Below the pieces are notes generated by a model, which did no database searches, was not told the DNA's origin, and saw only the letters and a program-made list of their open reading frames with translations. This document shows, one piece after another, positions 44,370-56,006 of a DNA stretch of 64,000 bases. A program made the translations under genes and the position numbers. The number at the start of each line of letters is the position of its first letter. Position 1 is the stretch's first letter. This stretch comes from Anastrepha obliqua. Its lineage: Eukaryota > Arthropoda > Insecta > Diptera > Tephritidae. Location: the NCBI RefSeq assembly GCF_027943255.1, contig NC_072895.1, forward strand, positions 49,326,001-49,390,000. Direction: 5' to 3'.

Positions 44370-45221
44370 AGTGGTAGGATAATCGTTAAATTGTCAAAAC
44401 AGGATCCCAGGAAAAGTACTGCTGACATCCATTTAGAAATTTTTGTTCACCTAAAAAAGCCAATGAGGAAAAGAGCAGTTGCGAATCGATTGAGAGACAG
44501 GATTTTATTGTCGAGTAGCATGAAAAAAGACATTCGTAGCAACATCGGAACGACAACGCCGAAATGAGTTTGTTCGAGAGCACATATCCTGTACTCAAAA
44601 TCAGTAGCTATATATATTATTTAATAATAATACATTTTTATTTAAATAATAAATAAATAAAAAATATTTAAACTTATAAATTAATATATATATTATATAA
44701 TATTTACTAAATAAATAAATAGGACTGGTTCAAATGGTAGGAAGCACGTGCGGTGGCCAAAAAGTGCAGCACTTGACTCAAAGTTCGTCTCAACTATCAT
44801 AAAGCGCGTGGCAGACTTAATAACGGTGTGAAGCCCCTTTTCCTCGAACGGTTTCGGCCCAATCAAACCGTATTGAAGGTAGTATATCTTCACCACAAAT
44901 ACTTCAAAATATAATGCCACTTCATGCGGAAGAGAATTTACTGGTGACTTGGAAATTTGAAGAAGACAATGAAGACTTCTCGTGTGGTAAAAAAGAAAAA
45001 CTTTTTACATACAATTTGATCCCTGTCCTGGATTGGGCATCTTCGAGTGCCAGCTCAATTTCTATAGAACATCGTAAAAAATCCAATCAGTACCCTAAAT
45101 ATCAGGAGATGCCAAAGCAGCATGTGAATCAATTCCTGTTGAACTTTGTAGAAGTTTAATAAAGGCGCTGTGCAGCAATAATAAAGCAAAAACGATTTTC
45201 TAAAATATATAAATGTGTAAT
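44370..45221. other. AT-rich sequence, nothing recognised
   Basis: Open frames at 44693-44920 (-) and 44914-45159 (+) have no recognisable domain. The upstream part may be decayed LINE sequence. Confidence 0.35.
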
Positions 45222-45231
45222 TTTTAATGTA

Positions 45232-45803
45232 TTGGAGGCCTCGGTAGTCTAGCGTAAATGCACTAACCTGCCATCCTAGAGGTTGCGGGTTCGAATCCCA
45301 CGTAAAGCACCGTACTCGCACTTTTCCAAATTTACCTACTTTCCCTGTTTCTAAAAAACAAGACAAAAAAAATCCCTCCAATTCCATTCCTCAACCCCAA
45401 ACACTTATCCTTTCCATCCTTACTCCCGCACAATAGTCTGCGCATTATTTGCATTTGCCAGCATTGTGGCTGCTAAAACAAGCAAAAAACAGAGAAAAAT
45501 ACACAGTCGCACATTGCATCAGTGGCGCCAGCAAGAGAAAGTGGGCGACCGCGGTAATAGCGCAGACACACGAAATTTAGCGAAGTCCTCAACCATCTGT
45601 GCGATCATTCTGCCAGAAAAATGTGAAGCACAGATGGCGCTCCAAGCAGTAAGAAGGCGTATTCCCACTACTTAGGACTTGTAGCGGCAGGCTAATCACC
45701 TGCCCTGTCAGAAATCAAAACAGATTAACGAAACTAACGCAAGACTGAGTGTTGTCGAGCCCCTATGCTCCCGAGAGTGCGAGGGTGAACAAGGAAAAAA
45801 AAA
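45232..45803 (+). repeat. SINE-B: long tRNA-derived SINE with poly(A) and target duplication
   Basis: Starts with a tRNA-like head: A box TAGTCTAGCGT at 45245-45255, B box GGTTCGAATCC at 45288-45298. A non-tRNA body of almost 500 bases follows, ending CGAGGGTGAACAAGG and a run of nine A. The 10-bp duplication TTTTAATGTA lies at 45222-45231 and again at 45804-45813, which proves insertion by target-primed reverse transcription. The acceptor-stem halves do not pair, so it is not a working tRNA gene. A 69-codon frame inside (45466-45675) has no recognised homology. The end resembles LINE 3' untranslated ends, probably the tail used for mobilisation (inference). Confidence 0.85.
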
Positions 45804-45813
45804 TTTTAATGTA

Positions 45814-47585
45814 CAATATAATTCGCCCGCATTTTTTATGGTTTGACTATTATTTTGCTACGTTCTTAAATGTTTTTCACGAAGGAATTTCGCATTGTAC
45901 TAACTTTTGTTCATGAAGTAAAAAAATTTATGTTTTTCTTAGATAAAAAGACTGATACAGATTGAAAATATTTGTAATTTATAAAATAAAACCTAATATG
46001 TAAAAAATTTAAATGATCTTATTAATTAAAAGAAGTCTCAAACGGAAAGAACTGGGAGTCGCTCTTAAGTATTTTTCAAAGGCTGTCTATTACAATAGTA
46101 TTTATATGAGATCTGTTGATAAACATTAAAAGTAATTGACCAAATTGGCCAAGCAATCTACACCATTATTAAGATGTCCGTCCTTCTTAGTAACAAATCA
46201 TTAAAGAGGTCTCAATTACTCTGTTATTCCACCATTTTATTTCCTTTTAAAATTGTATTCCTTCATTCTCGAATGATTTTAATAAATCATTTATTTATCC
46301 GCAAGTGAAGTGTAATTTGTCAGCTACTAAAGAAAAATTAAATTTTCACAACCATTTCAAAACACAAAACGATATATCAAATTTCACTTGACGTCTTCAA
46401 GAAAAGTAATGAAACCATAAAAGTAAGCTAACAAAAGAAGTCACTTAGATATATACAAATACACACAAATATATGGCACAAAAATAAATAAAAACAACTC
46501 ACCAATTGAAGCTTACACGCTGGACGCCCTAATCATTGCTGGCTTCTAATGAAATTCGTCTGGCACATTAACTGTCAATAATAGCTACAAAACAGGCAGA
46601 CATAAAGTACACAGCAAAATAAGCATGTTTTCACAATCTCTGTGGCCGAATAATTCAAATAAAAGAAAACCGGCACAGGGCAGTCAACTGAGATGAATTT
46701 ATTTGTAAATAAAAGTCAAACAAGACGCATAAAAATACCAAAACACGAAACAATTTGCAGAAAAAGTAGAGGCAAAATTATGATAAAAATTATGTCTAAC
46801 ACAGTAGGTGTCATGCAGCCTGCCGTAATGATTATATATATGTACATACATATGTACGTGTGTATGAATGTGTATTCGCAAATGGAAGATTATTGGCTAA
46901 TGGCTGTCTTGTTTTAAGCCTAGTAAGTGTGATTACAGTATTACGTGCATTGTCTAACTCACGAATCTAAATTGAAAACTCTGCTTCGGAAATTTCCTCA
47001 ACTCATTTTGCTACTACGATTTCTAGCTACTTAAATGGATTTTATGATTTTTTAATATTTCTGGATTTTGATTATTTGGATTTTTTTTTTAATATTTCTT
47101 TTATTATTTATGTACTGCTTCTAAAATAAATTCATAAATGTACTACAAATTAAGCGGCAACGAATACATGATTTTAGCTGGCAAAACATGCAACAGAAAT
47201 TCTGAAAAAAGGTTTAAGTCTATTGCAGTTGAATGCTTCCATATCAAATGATCCAAATATTTGGTTTAAAAGTACTGAAAAAGCAAAATGGAAGTTTCCA
47301 CTTGCCTTTATCAACAAGCAAAAAGGTTTCTAATTAAAATATATTATATTATATTATATATTCTAATATAAATAAAATAATTATATAAAAATTTGCCGCT
47401 ATGCGTTGGCCTTGAAAATGCTGCTCACAGGAAGAAGCTTTGCCACCCTCTGATATATGGTATACACTTATGACCAATTAATAGGATCTCAATATATCGA
47501 TCTTTTTGTACTACTTTTTTTGTTTTATTTCCATAATTATTTTTTTTATTATAAATAATGCTCATTCTATAAAAAAATGTTACAA
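45814..47585. other. AT-rich sequence, nothing recognised
   Basis: Contains ACATACATATGTACGTGTGT-type microsatellite at about 46845-46865 and a TATATTATATT tract near 47340-47370. The small open frames are low-complexity. Confidence 0.45.
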
Positions 47586-48450
47586 GTCAAAGTTTCAAAG
47601 TTTACTACTTAACACCTACTCCGAAATAATCTTTCAAGAAGCACTCCAAGGATTAGAAACTGGCATTAAAGTAAATGGGACAAGCATTAACAACATCAGA
47701 TACGCTGACGACACAACTCTTTTATCAGACCGTCTAAGTGGACTACAGGCGCTAGTCAATGTTGTAACGCGTTGAAGTAAAAACTTCGGCTTAAAAATCA
47801 ATATTACGAAAACTAAATATATGATTGTCAGCAGAAAAAACACTTATGTTGACACAAGCTTAACAATTAATGACATTCTCATAGAAAGAGTAAAAAATTT
47901 CAAATACTTAGGTTGCTGGATTTACGAAAATTGAAATTCTTCAAAAGAAATAAAAGCTCGAATTGAAATTTCAAGGGCTGCATTCCATAAGTACAAAAAG
48001 GTTTTTTATAATCATGACTTCAATATTAAATTAAAAATTCGATTCGTTAAATGTTACGTGCTGTCTGTACTTCTGTATGCTATGGAGATATGGACCATTA
48101 AAACCACTGAAATGAATAAAATAGAAGCATTTGAAATGTGGATATATAGAAGAATTCTAAGAATACCCTGGACAGATAGAGTAAGAAATGCTGAAGTATT
48201 GCGTAGAATTCAGCATGATCGACAATTACTAACCTCCATAAAAAGAAGAAAAGCTGCGTATTTGGGTCATATTATGAGAAGCGACAAATATCATGTACTT
48301 CAACTAATCCTGCAAGGAAAAATAGAAGGCAAACGAAGCATAGGCAGAAATTAACTATTCTGGCTGAGAAATATAAGACATTGGACTGGAATCGGCAATG
48401 TAGGAACTTTATTGGAGACAGCGAGAAATCGAGTCCGTTAAGAGTAAAAT
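47586..48450 (+). mobile_element. RTE/BovB-like LINE, reverse transcriptase 3' half, broken
   Basis: Plus strand begins KFQSLLLNTYSEIIFQEALQ and reaches the catalytic YADDTTLL (Tyr codon at 47701). A stop at 47773 and another at 47932 interrupt INITKTKYMIVSRK and VKNFKYLGCWIYEN. It continues open through VLSVLLYAMEIWTIKTTEMN, EMWIYRRILRIPWTDRVRN, RRKAAYLGHIMRSDKY and QGKIEGKRSIGR, with a stop at 48352. This is the thumb and C-terminal region typical of RTE-type endonuclease/reverse transcriptase LINEs. The endonuclease and N-terminal RT are absent (5' truncation). The clade assignment is by motif recall and could be another APE-type group. Confidence 0.8.
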
Positions 48451-48842
48451 TGATTAGCTACAAAACTATGTAGGAAAATTGGTTTTTCTTTTACTTCTGT
48501 CCACAAGCCGATTTTTCAGAATTTTGATTTGTTTCTATGGTGCGCTGAAAAAAATGCTTCGAACCGATCTTTTTAATAAATTTTGGTTAGTTTCAGATAT
48601 GAAATTATTCTAAAAATCGCGCGATATGCGCAGCTCTTATAAGGGATATGATAAATTTAAACTCTAATGTTTTTTAGCAATCAATTGGGAATAATTCCAA
48701 ACTACCTTACTTTTCAAATGGTTTTATTTTGTGTGCTAGATTTATCTATCAGATAGTTGTCACTGTTCTTAATTAATTTTGTGCGCTAAAGACACGCCAT
48801 GAGTGTTCGCACCCAGGCACACACACACAATTTTTCATTATA
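48451..48842. other. AT-rich spacer
   Basis: Nothing recognised. Confidence 0.4.
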
Positions 48843-49378
48843 CAGGGCCCGCCATCTATCATTACGGATTTGAACTAGGTATTATTTGAAGGATGGTAAC
48901 ACTTAGCTGTCATCTGATTTGACAGAAAATTAGTTTTATTCTTCCGCTGAACGAAAATGGTTGTGTATACGCTCAAAGAACGCTAGGAAATATTGCGACA
49001 TTACTTTGAAAATCATGGTAACGTTGCAGAATGTGTACGAAAATTACGTACGGCAAAATCATCTTTTCGGATGAAGATCATTTCCATTTCGGCGGGTATG
49101 TTAACAAGCAAAATTATTATCTTTGGGGTGCCGTCAAACCAAAACCGTCACTGAAGACCAACATACGCGATGTCATAGCTGAAATACAGCCGCATACAAT
49201 CGAAAATGTGTTAAAAAATTGGACCGATCGTATGGGATGGTGCATGACTAGCCGAAGCAGCCATATGAATGAAGTTGTATTCTATCATTAACCGGAAGGA
49301 TTGTACTTCAAAATAAAAAAAACAGTTTGGGAAAATATGGAGTAGTTTCTTTTTTATAGCATTTTTAATTCCGGACCC
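48843..49378 (+). mobile_element. DD41D mariner, twice internally deleted (536 bp)
   Basis: TA lies on both sides (48841-48842 and 49379-49380). The left end is CAGGGCCCGCC; the right end read inward begins GGGTCCGG, so the repeats are only short and diverged. Gene: MVVYTLKER, stop, EILRHYFENHGNVAECVRKL (N-terminal HTH). It then jumps to GKIIFSDEDHFHFGGYVNKQ (first catalytic block) in another frame, and jumps again after YYLWGA to the C-terminus VLKNWTDRMGWCMTSRSSHM. The second and third catalytic blocks are missing. Confidence 0.88.
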
Positions 49379-49380
49379 TA

Positions 49381-51494
49381 TCCAGAGATACTTCATTGTT
49401 TTATAAAAGAAGAAGAAATGCTTGGGTCATTTAACATAGTATATACAAAAGGGGTTTTTTTAGAAGTAAAGGAATTTGTGTGGAACAAATTTGTGGAAAA
49501 CATCAATGTATGTATCTATGCATGTAGAAATTTTTGAGGCGTACTCATCAAATAGATTTTCCAACGAAACACATGTTTTGGGCTCATCACTCCCTTAAAG
49601 TGTGACCTCCGTTACAGAATTTCGGCATAAATTTTAATTAAAGCTCGCTCCTGAAGTTTACCGTAAAAAAGTCGAATTTGAAAAGCCGCTTTGGCATTGC
49701 AAGAACAAAACGAAATAAACTAATGGTGCAACTATTGGGCTTAATCGAAATTCTTTCCACTGTCCAGTTGCTTGCAATCGAAGTAGCCATTTACTAAAAA
49801 TTTTATTTATTTTTTGTTAGAGATTAATTAAAAAAATGTAATAGCCTTAAAAAGCACCCTTTTATACAAGTCAATGTTTATTCATTTACACACTTGCTTT
49901 TTCACTCAACTGACACTGTCTTTTGCCTGTCAGTTCAGTGTTTAACTGTTATCTTCAAATTGTTCGGACAATTTTCTTTGCTGTCCACCACATTTAGTAC
50001 TTCTCTCCACTTTTTATTCATTGCGTTTTCGTTTTCCATTTTTCTTTCATTGCTTTCGAATATTTCGTAGTGTATATTTTTTATATTTTTGAGCTAAATT
50101 GCTTGGTTCTTCGCTTGCCTTTTTTGTATTTTGGCGCCTGCTTAGCACGTGCTTGGATTTCATTTAGTGAAATAGTCAAATGGACAGAGTAAAATAAAAC
50201 AAAGGAAGAACAAAGGGATAACCAGGCATGCAATGGACAGCAGTATTTCAAAAGTAAAGTCAGTGCGAGTGAGCTGCGCTGAATTTATTTGTTTTTATTT
50301 TTCCTTAGATAGTTTTTCTCACCAGACCAAATGAAATTAAATCAGTAATATCAAAAATACCAGCTCAGATAAAAATAATGTGCTTTGTTCTTAAGAAGTG
50401 AAATCTACTGCACGCACTTTATCGCGCTCAACTTTTCAATTCTCTTGTTTGTATTACTTCCCATTTCTTTGCTTTTATTTTCCACTTTAACTTTCGAACA
50501 GCATTCCAACACGCAAAATTTAATTTACTGCTCATCAGTTTTCTTACTCTCGTACACCACTACTCCGTGTGTGTATTTTGACTGACGATCGTACTTTTCT
50601 TGCAACATTTTATCTGATTCCTATTTTTTGTGTGTTTATGTTGTTATTGTACAGCTAGTCAGTGCAATAACTTTCATCGTTGGTACTGAAGTGATTTTCT
50701 GCAATTTCAATTTACGGCAAGGTCCTTTCGTTTACTTTCTGTCATCTGTGAAAATACTAAATATCTAGAATTTACAAGTGGCAGTGACCCAAAGCGAAAT
50801 CGACACTTCACGTCACAAAAGCTGTGTGCATGGCATGAAAAATCGCCCTTACCCCAACTGGTTGTTACAAAAGTATGCCAAAGACTTTTTCAAGCAATTG
50901 TTTTGTGTCTGAGGTCTCTTTCTGTATGTATGACACTTAGCATGACATGTCACCCATCATGTCATGTATACTGAAAATGTCTTTTCATTTTTTTGAATTG
51001 TTGTTATTGATGAATAGGCATGCCTGCCACTCGACAATCTATATGATATGTCAGTCAGACTGTCTTGTGCCATAAATATTTTGAACACATACATGCAACC
51101 ACTCAAAAGTTGCTGAATTTTGTTGCACAATATTAGAATAAAAACCAAAATATTTAAAAAATGTTTTTACAAATTTTTTATGTCAAAGAACAAAAATTGT
51201 AAATAACTTATATTTTTCGAAAATTTGTTTGCGCCTGCTTTTAACCGCTTTTGTCATTTATTCCCTTGGTATAAATTATATTAAAATAAATTAAAAAGAC
51301 TTATACGAAAATTAGTAATCACTGTCTCATTGATATTGAAGGTAACGTACAAATTTTCCAATTTTAGAATAATTTCCTATTTGTCAAATAAAAGTAAGTT
51401 CGCAATGTCATTCAAAAATAATTTCGGTTGGAAGCATTTTTGGAGACCGTTTTTTGGATACTCATATTCCAATCTTAGTTATCTAACAATGTAT
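49381..51494. other. AT-rich sequence, nothing recognised
   Basis: No coding frame, RNA or transposon signal seen. Confidence 0.45.
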
Positions 51495-52215
51495 TATTTT
51501 CATTAGTGGCAATTCCACTTTGAAATATTTTGTATGCAAGCTTTTAGGTACTTTTCGCTAATACCCAAACTCTCATATTTATTTAAGTTCCATAAGTATA
51601 TATTCATAAAAAGTATAGTAAGTAGTATATTTTCATAAAAAATAAGGTGGCAACGCCACTCAGAAATATTTCGCTTTCAAGTTGTATAGCACATTTTCGC
51701 TGATACCCAAATTCTAATATTTAATTCGGTTTATAATTAATCGATATATTATTTTATACAAAAAATTATGTGGCAATGCCATTCGAAAATATATCCGGTT
51801 TTCAGATTTTTTGGCGACCATATTCAGGTTTGAGTTATCTGATAATGCATAATTTTCATTAAAAATTAGGTGGTAACGCTGCAAGAAAATATTTTTGAAA
51901 TAAATTTTGTTAACCACTTTTTGGCTAATACTCCAATGCAGATATTTAATTTATTTTTATAAATAAATTATATTATTTTTTAAATAAAAATTAGGTGGCA
52001 ATGGCACACAGAAATATTTTGTATGCAAGTTTTTTAACACCATTTTAATATTTTGTGGAATTAGGTGGCAACGCTATAAAAATAAATTTATTTATAAATA
52101 AAGTTTTCTTCAATACTTTTGCTTTCAAACTCGTGTTTTAATATTTATTATATTTATGTAACGTAATAATTTAGTGTTTATTTACGAACAGGTGGCAATG
52201 CTCTGAACCGTCAGA
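51495..52215 (+). repeat. Degenerate tandem array with GGTGGCAACGCC core
   Basis: Seven diverged repeats of TTAGGTGGCAACGCCA, usually followed by AGAAATATTT and a 'gctaatacccaa'-like segment. They lie near 51513, 51648, 51770, 51866, 51993, 52063 and 52190. Spacings range from about 70 to 135 bases, so the unit is irregular. Related cores occur around the DD41D copy at 15640-16960. Confidence 0.65.
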
Positions 52216-54249
52216 AAACAGCTTTCTTTAAATTTTGACTATTTTTTATATTGAGAAAATGGACCGGACAGCAACAAAACTATCCAAAAATCAACTCGAC
52301 TTTTGAGGCATTTCAAATTTGTAACACAATTTAATAGACTGCATACCCAGAATTTTTCTAAAAATTCGGTTAAAAAGTTTAAAATTCTTTAATACCTTTT
52401 TATAATTAAATTTACACAAAGTGTGAGATTTGGATTAATATAGTTTTGGTAGTAAAATTAACTTTATTTTCTCAAAAAACTATTAAAATTAAAAAGAAAC
52501 AAATTGACTGTCAAAACTGGTGAATAAATACTAAAATACTAGAAACCAAGTTATTTAAAGTTGTTTGCCTTTCTCTAAACGGGCATCCATGCCGTCATCG
52601 ATGTGCTATTTTCCTTACGGGGTGGAAAGTTATTGAGTGCCTTTCTGCTGTTTGTTCGCATGTATGTGTAAGTGCCGAGCTACATACACCCCACAAATCA
52701 ACCGTACATCTATCTATTTATACAGTCGCACACACACACACATTCACATTCTTTACCAAGCATCACTATGTATTTTTACTTTTATTATTACTATTAACCG
52801 AGAAGTCAAAAACAGAAACGTGACACTTGGCGAGTACCGACGTGTCAACGTATGTATTTGTGCCAGGATGATTGCTCGTTGGAAGCAAGTGTACATTTGT
52901 GTATATGTATGTCTGCATGTGTGTGTGCGTTTGATTTGCCATCGGGAATGTGCCAAATATTTGAGTGTTTATTTCGCTTAGAACTGCTGCTATCTATGTA
53001 TATGTACACACATGTCCATACTCATATGTAAGTGTCCACAAAAGTAGATTTGTGGAACAGGGAACAGTGTGCAGAAGATGGTGATAAGCTAAAGTCAAGC
53101 GAGAAACGCACGCATTACTGCATTGCCGCTCCACATAAACATTCATATTTCTATAAATATCTGAGTGTATGCGTATGTTTGCTTGCACAAATGTGTGTGT
53201 AAAGATGTGTTTATACATGTGCTCATAGTTGCGTTTGTCTAAGTCGAGTGTGTCAAATAGAAATTGGAGCAACGGTTTGATATTCTATGATCATAACTGC
53301 AGCCATTACACAGTTAGTGCAGTTTCGTCTGACCGCTTGCCCCTGTTCTGTTTCTGTTGCTGAATTAGTATGCTTCAGAATTTTCAACATTTTCACCAAT
53401 TTTATTATTTACTTTTCAATCGTCCCATTTCAATATATTACATTTTCATGCCTACATACATGCATACATATTTTATAGCACGTGTAATTGAATATTGAAT
53501 ATTCTTGGGATATAACGAAAAACTCCTGCTTGAATTTTATTTTAGTAGTTCATAAAATATGTGTCAATTAAGACCTCACATCTGGTTGTATTAAAGAAGA
53601 TTATATGGAAAAAAATATTCTATGAATACTGTATGAAGTTACTTTTTTTTAAGTAAATGAATTATTATTATGGCCCACTTTACTGGATGATATTATTCAG
53701 TTGTTCTCTAAACCCAATTTCCATGAGGAATAAAATCATTTCAATTTAATGTGAATTTATATACCTACATATATCAAAATATTGTTTTATAGGCTTGGAG
53801 ATTAAATAAAATACATAAATGGAAATAGCAAAGCCATAGCATTCAAATGATTGCAAAATTTATTTCACGCTCTTGGCGCTTAACCCTGCATAACTAACGT
53901 AATTCACCACCCATTGAGTTTAATTTCTAACACACTTTAAATGTGTTATGGAAAATCATCAAAAAGTTAAAATGTAATTGACGTTTATACATATATGAAG
54001 TTCTGAATGCTTTGACGTATATATAAGTTGTATATAAAAGGAGTTATTTTCATAAGAACTTTTTGCAAAAGATTTTGAGTGTAAAACATCAACTTTAGTT
54101 GTACCTTTTATGGGTACTTAACCTCCATAGTTAGTAATTAAGGTGCATTTTTTATACAAACGAAACTGAAAAAAAGCCAAAAAAGGGTTCTTCATCTATT
54201 CTTCATGGTTTTTACACAAAACGCGACAAAGGGATTATTTTCTTTGCAT
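52216..54249. other. AT-rich sequence with CA/TG microsatellites
   Basis: CACACACACACACA at about 52729-52743 and several TGTGTGTG/TATGTA stretches (52890-53240) dominate. The long open frames over them are translations of these repeats. No gene recognised. Confidence 0.5.
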
Positions 54250-55230
54250 GGCAGAAAATTGTGGAAATTGTATTGTAGTTGTTGTCGACAGCGACTGTTG
54301 TCACTTTTTCCGGATAGTACTTTGGACGAAGGACACAATTTTTGTGGTGAAAACAGAGATGGCAGTGACGAAAAAATATTTAGTAATCATGATTCTAATA
54401 CGGAGCAGGTGCTTGAGCTATTAAAAACACTTTCAATGCACAAATTTGTTCAGGTCTGGAAACAGGTGCAAGTCGCTTGTGAATATGGTAGATGCTCCAA
54501 CAACTCGAACTTTAATTCATGGATTTTAGCCATTGTCAAAATGCTTTTGTCACACGGTACATTGTCCTGATGAAAAAGAATTTTTTCCTTTTGCAAACTG
54601 GTTCGTTTTTCACGAATTTTTTTTCTTCATTTCTTCCAAAAGTTAAAATGATATTCAGAATTTATTGTTTTACCACAAACAAAATTCCTTTTGCATCCCA
54701 AACCAGATGCTAACACCTTTTTGGTGGATTTATGAACACTAACTCGTTTCGGAGCGGAAGAATCAGGTTCACATAATTTTTTAGCCTCTTGTTTTGATTT
54801 AGGATCTTAGTGATATACCCAAGTCTCATCCATAGTGATGAAACGATGCAAAAAATTCACTTTAGTCTTTCTAAAACGCTCTCGCACTCGAATGTGTTTT
54901 GGTTTCACACAAGCACACAGCTTTCTGTGTTATTACATATTGTTTACACTGCCCAATGAAATGACAAGGGCTTCTATTAGATCTCTTTCAGTCACTTAAC
55001 GATTTTTCAATACGATATCTTGTATATTTTCTACTATTTCTGGTGTGGTTGCTGTTTTTGGAAGACCTTGAAGGGAATATTCTTCAAGGCCTGTACGACC
55101 ACGTTTAAATTCAGCAACCCATCTTTCTACTATACTAATTGATGATAAAGAGTTCTTATATACTTTCAACATTCAATCATAAATTTTCTCTGATTTTAAA
55201 CCTTTCTTAAAAATGTTCAAAATATGTTTT
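54250..55230 (-). mobile_element. DD34D-type mariner, heavily decayed
   Basis: Minus strand from 55230: SSISIVERWVAEFKRGRTGL (N-terminal HTH), GLPKTATTPEIVENIQDIVL, KTKVNFLHRFITMDETWVYH (first catalytic block), SSAPKRVSVHKSTKKVLASG, GKTINSEYH, and then SDLHLFPDLNKFVHL near 54440-54480 (third block, with the second block deleted). Many stops and frameshifts. The plus-strand open frame at 54205-54570 is an antisense shadow. Confidence 0.8.
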
Positions 55231-55561
55231 TGTTTTTTTCTTACCTATTATTACTGGCACTGTTTCGTTGGAAAAAACCAAAAAGTGAGGCTCGATTGAG
55301 CTTTGGTAGTTATTAAAAGAACGTAATTGACCTTTGGTCTTCGATAAAAAAAAATATTTGCAGAAATATTCAAAATTTTAACTAAAAAATCGCGCAAAGA
55401 AGAAGTATATAAATGCAAATATTGGCACTACTTTTATTGCATTCACCTATTTTTCAGTTAGAACTAACCTTAAAAAGATAGCTGTTCAAATGCCATGATA
55501 TTCTATTCATTAGTTCGTGAGTTATTGCGATAAGTTACGCTACTCTTGTTACTTCAAAACA
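55231..55561. other. Spacer between two mariner copies
   Basis: AT-rich; probably holds the eroded 5' ends of both neighbours. No clear inverted repeats. Confidence 0.35.
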
Positions 55562-56006
55562 ATGGATAAAAAAGAGTTTCGAGTTTTAATTTTACACTGC
55601 TTCTTGATAGGAAAAAAATACCTTTCAAGGGAAGCATTGGCTTGAAAAGAGTTTTGGGGAATCCGCTCCATCAGAAACAATAATAAAAGTATGGTTTCCT
55701 GATCTCAAACATGACCTTAGACGCACCGATAATGCACAACGCATTGGTGGTCCAAATGAGCCGGTAACACCAGATAATATTCATCTGATTTGGCTTTAAG
55801 CAACTGCTGGCTATTTGCAGACCTATAAAATGCTCGCCGGTAAGAATTTTTTTTCAGATGAAGAGGTTATCCCCGAAATTGAGGCCTATTTTGAGACAAA
55901 AAAGAAATTGTTTTACAAAAGTTGTCTTGAAAAATTAGATCGGCGCTGGAATAATTGCATTGTTCTTGATGGCGATTACATTGATGAGTAAAGCGAGTTT
56001 TGAACA
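55562..56006 (+). mobile_element. Mariner, internally deleted
   Basis: Starts at ATG 55562 (MDKKEFRVLILHCFLIGK). With frameshifts it reaches IIKVWFPDLKHDLRRTDNAQ and GPNEPVTPDNIH (N-terminal DNA-binding part). It then jumps to MLAGKNFFSDEEVIPEIEAY and LEKLDRRWNNCIVLDGDYID, the C-terminus. The catalytic core is gone. It lies head to head with the mariner at 54250-55230. Confidence 0.82.

Noticed and set aside
44914..45159. 81-codon plus-strand frame upstream of SINE-B
   Set aside because: No recognisable domain, start context or splice sites.
45236..45310. tRNA gene suggested by A and B boxes
   Set aside because: The acceptor-stem halves do not pair and the sequence is the head of a 572-bp element with poly(A) and target duplication, so it is a SINE head.
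52637..53272. Open frames rich in Cys, His, Thr and Tyr on both strands
   Set aside because: Translations of CA/TG and TATG microsatellites.
54205..54570. 121-codon plus-strand open frame
   Set aside because: Lies antisense to decayed mariner sequence and has no domain.
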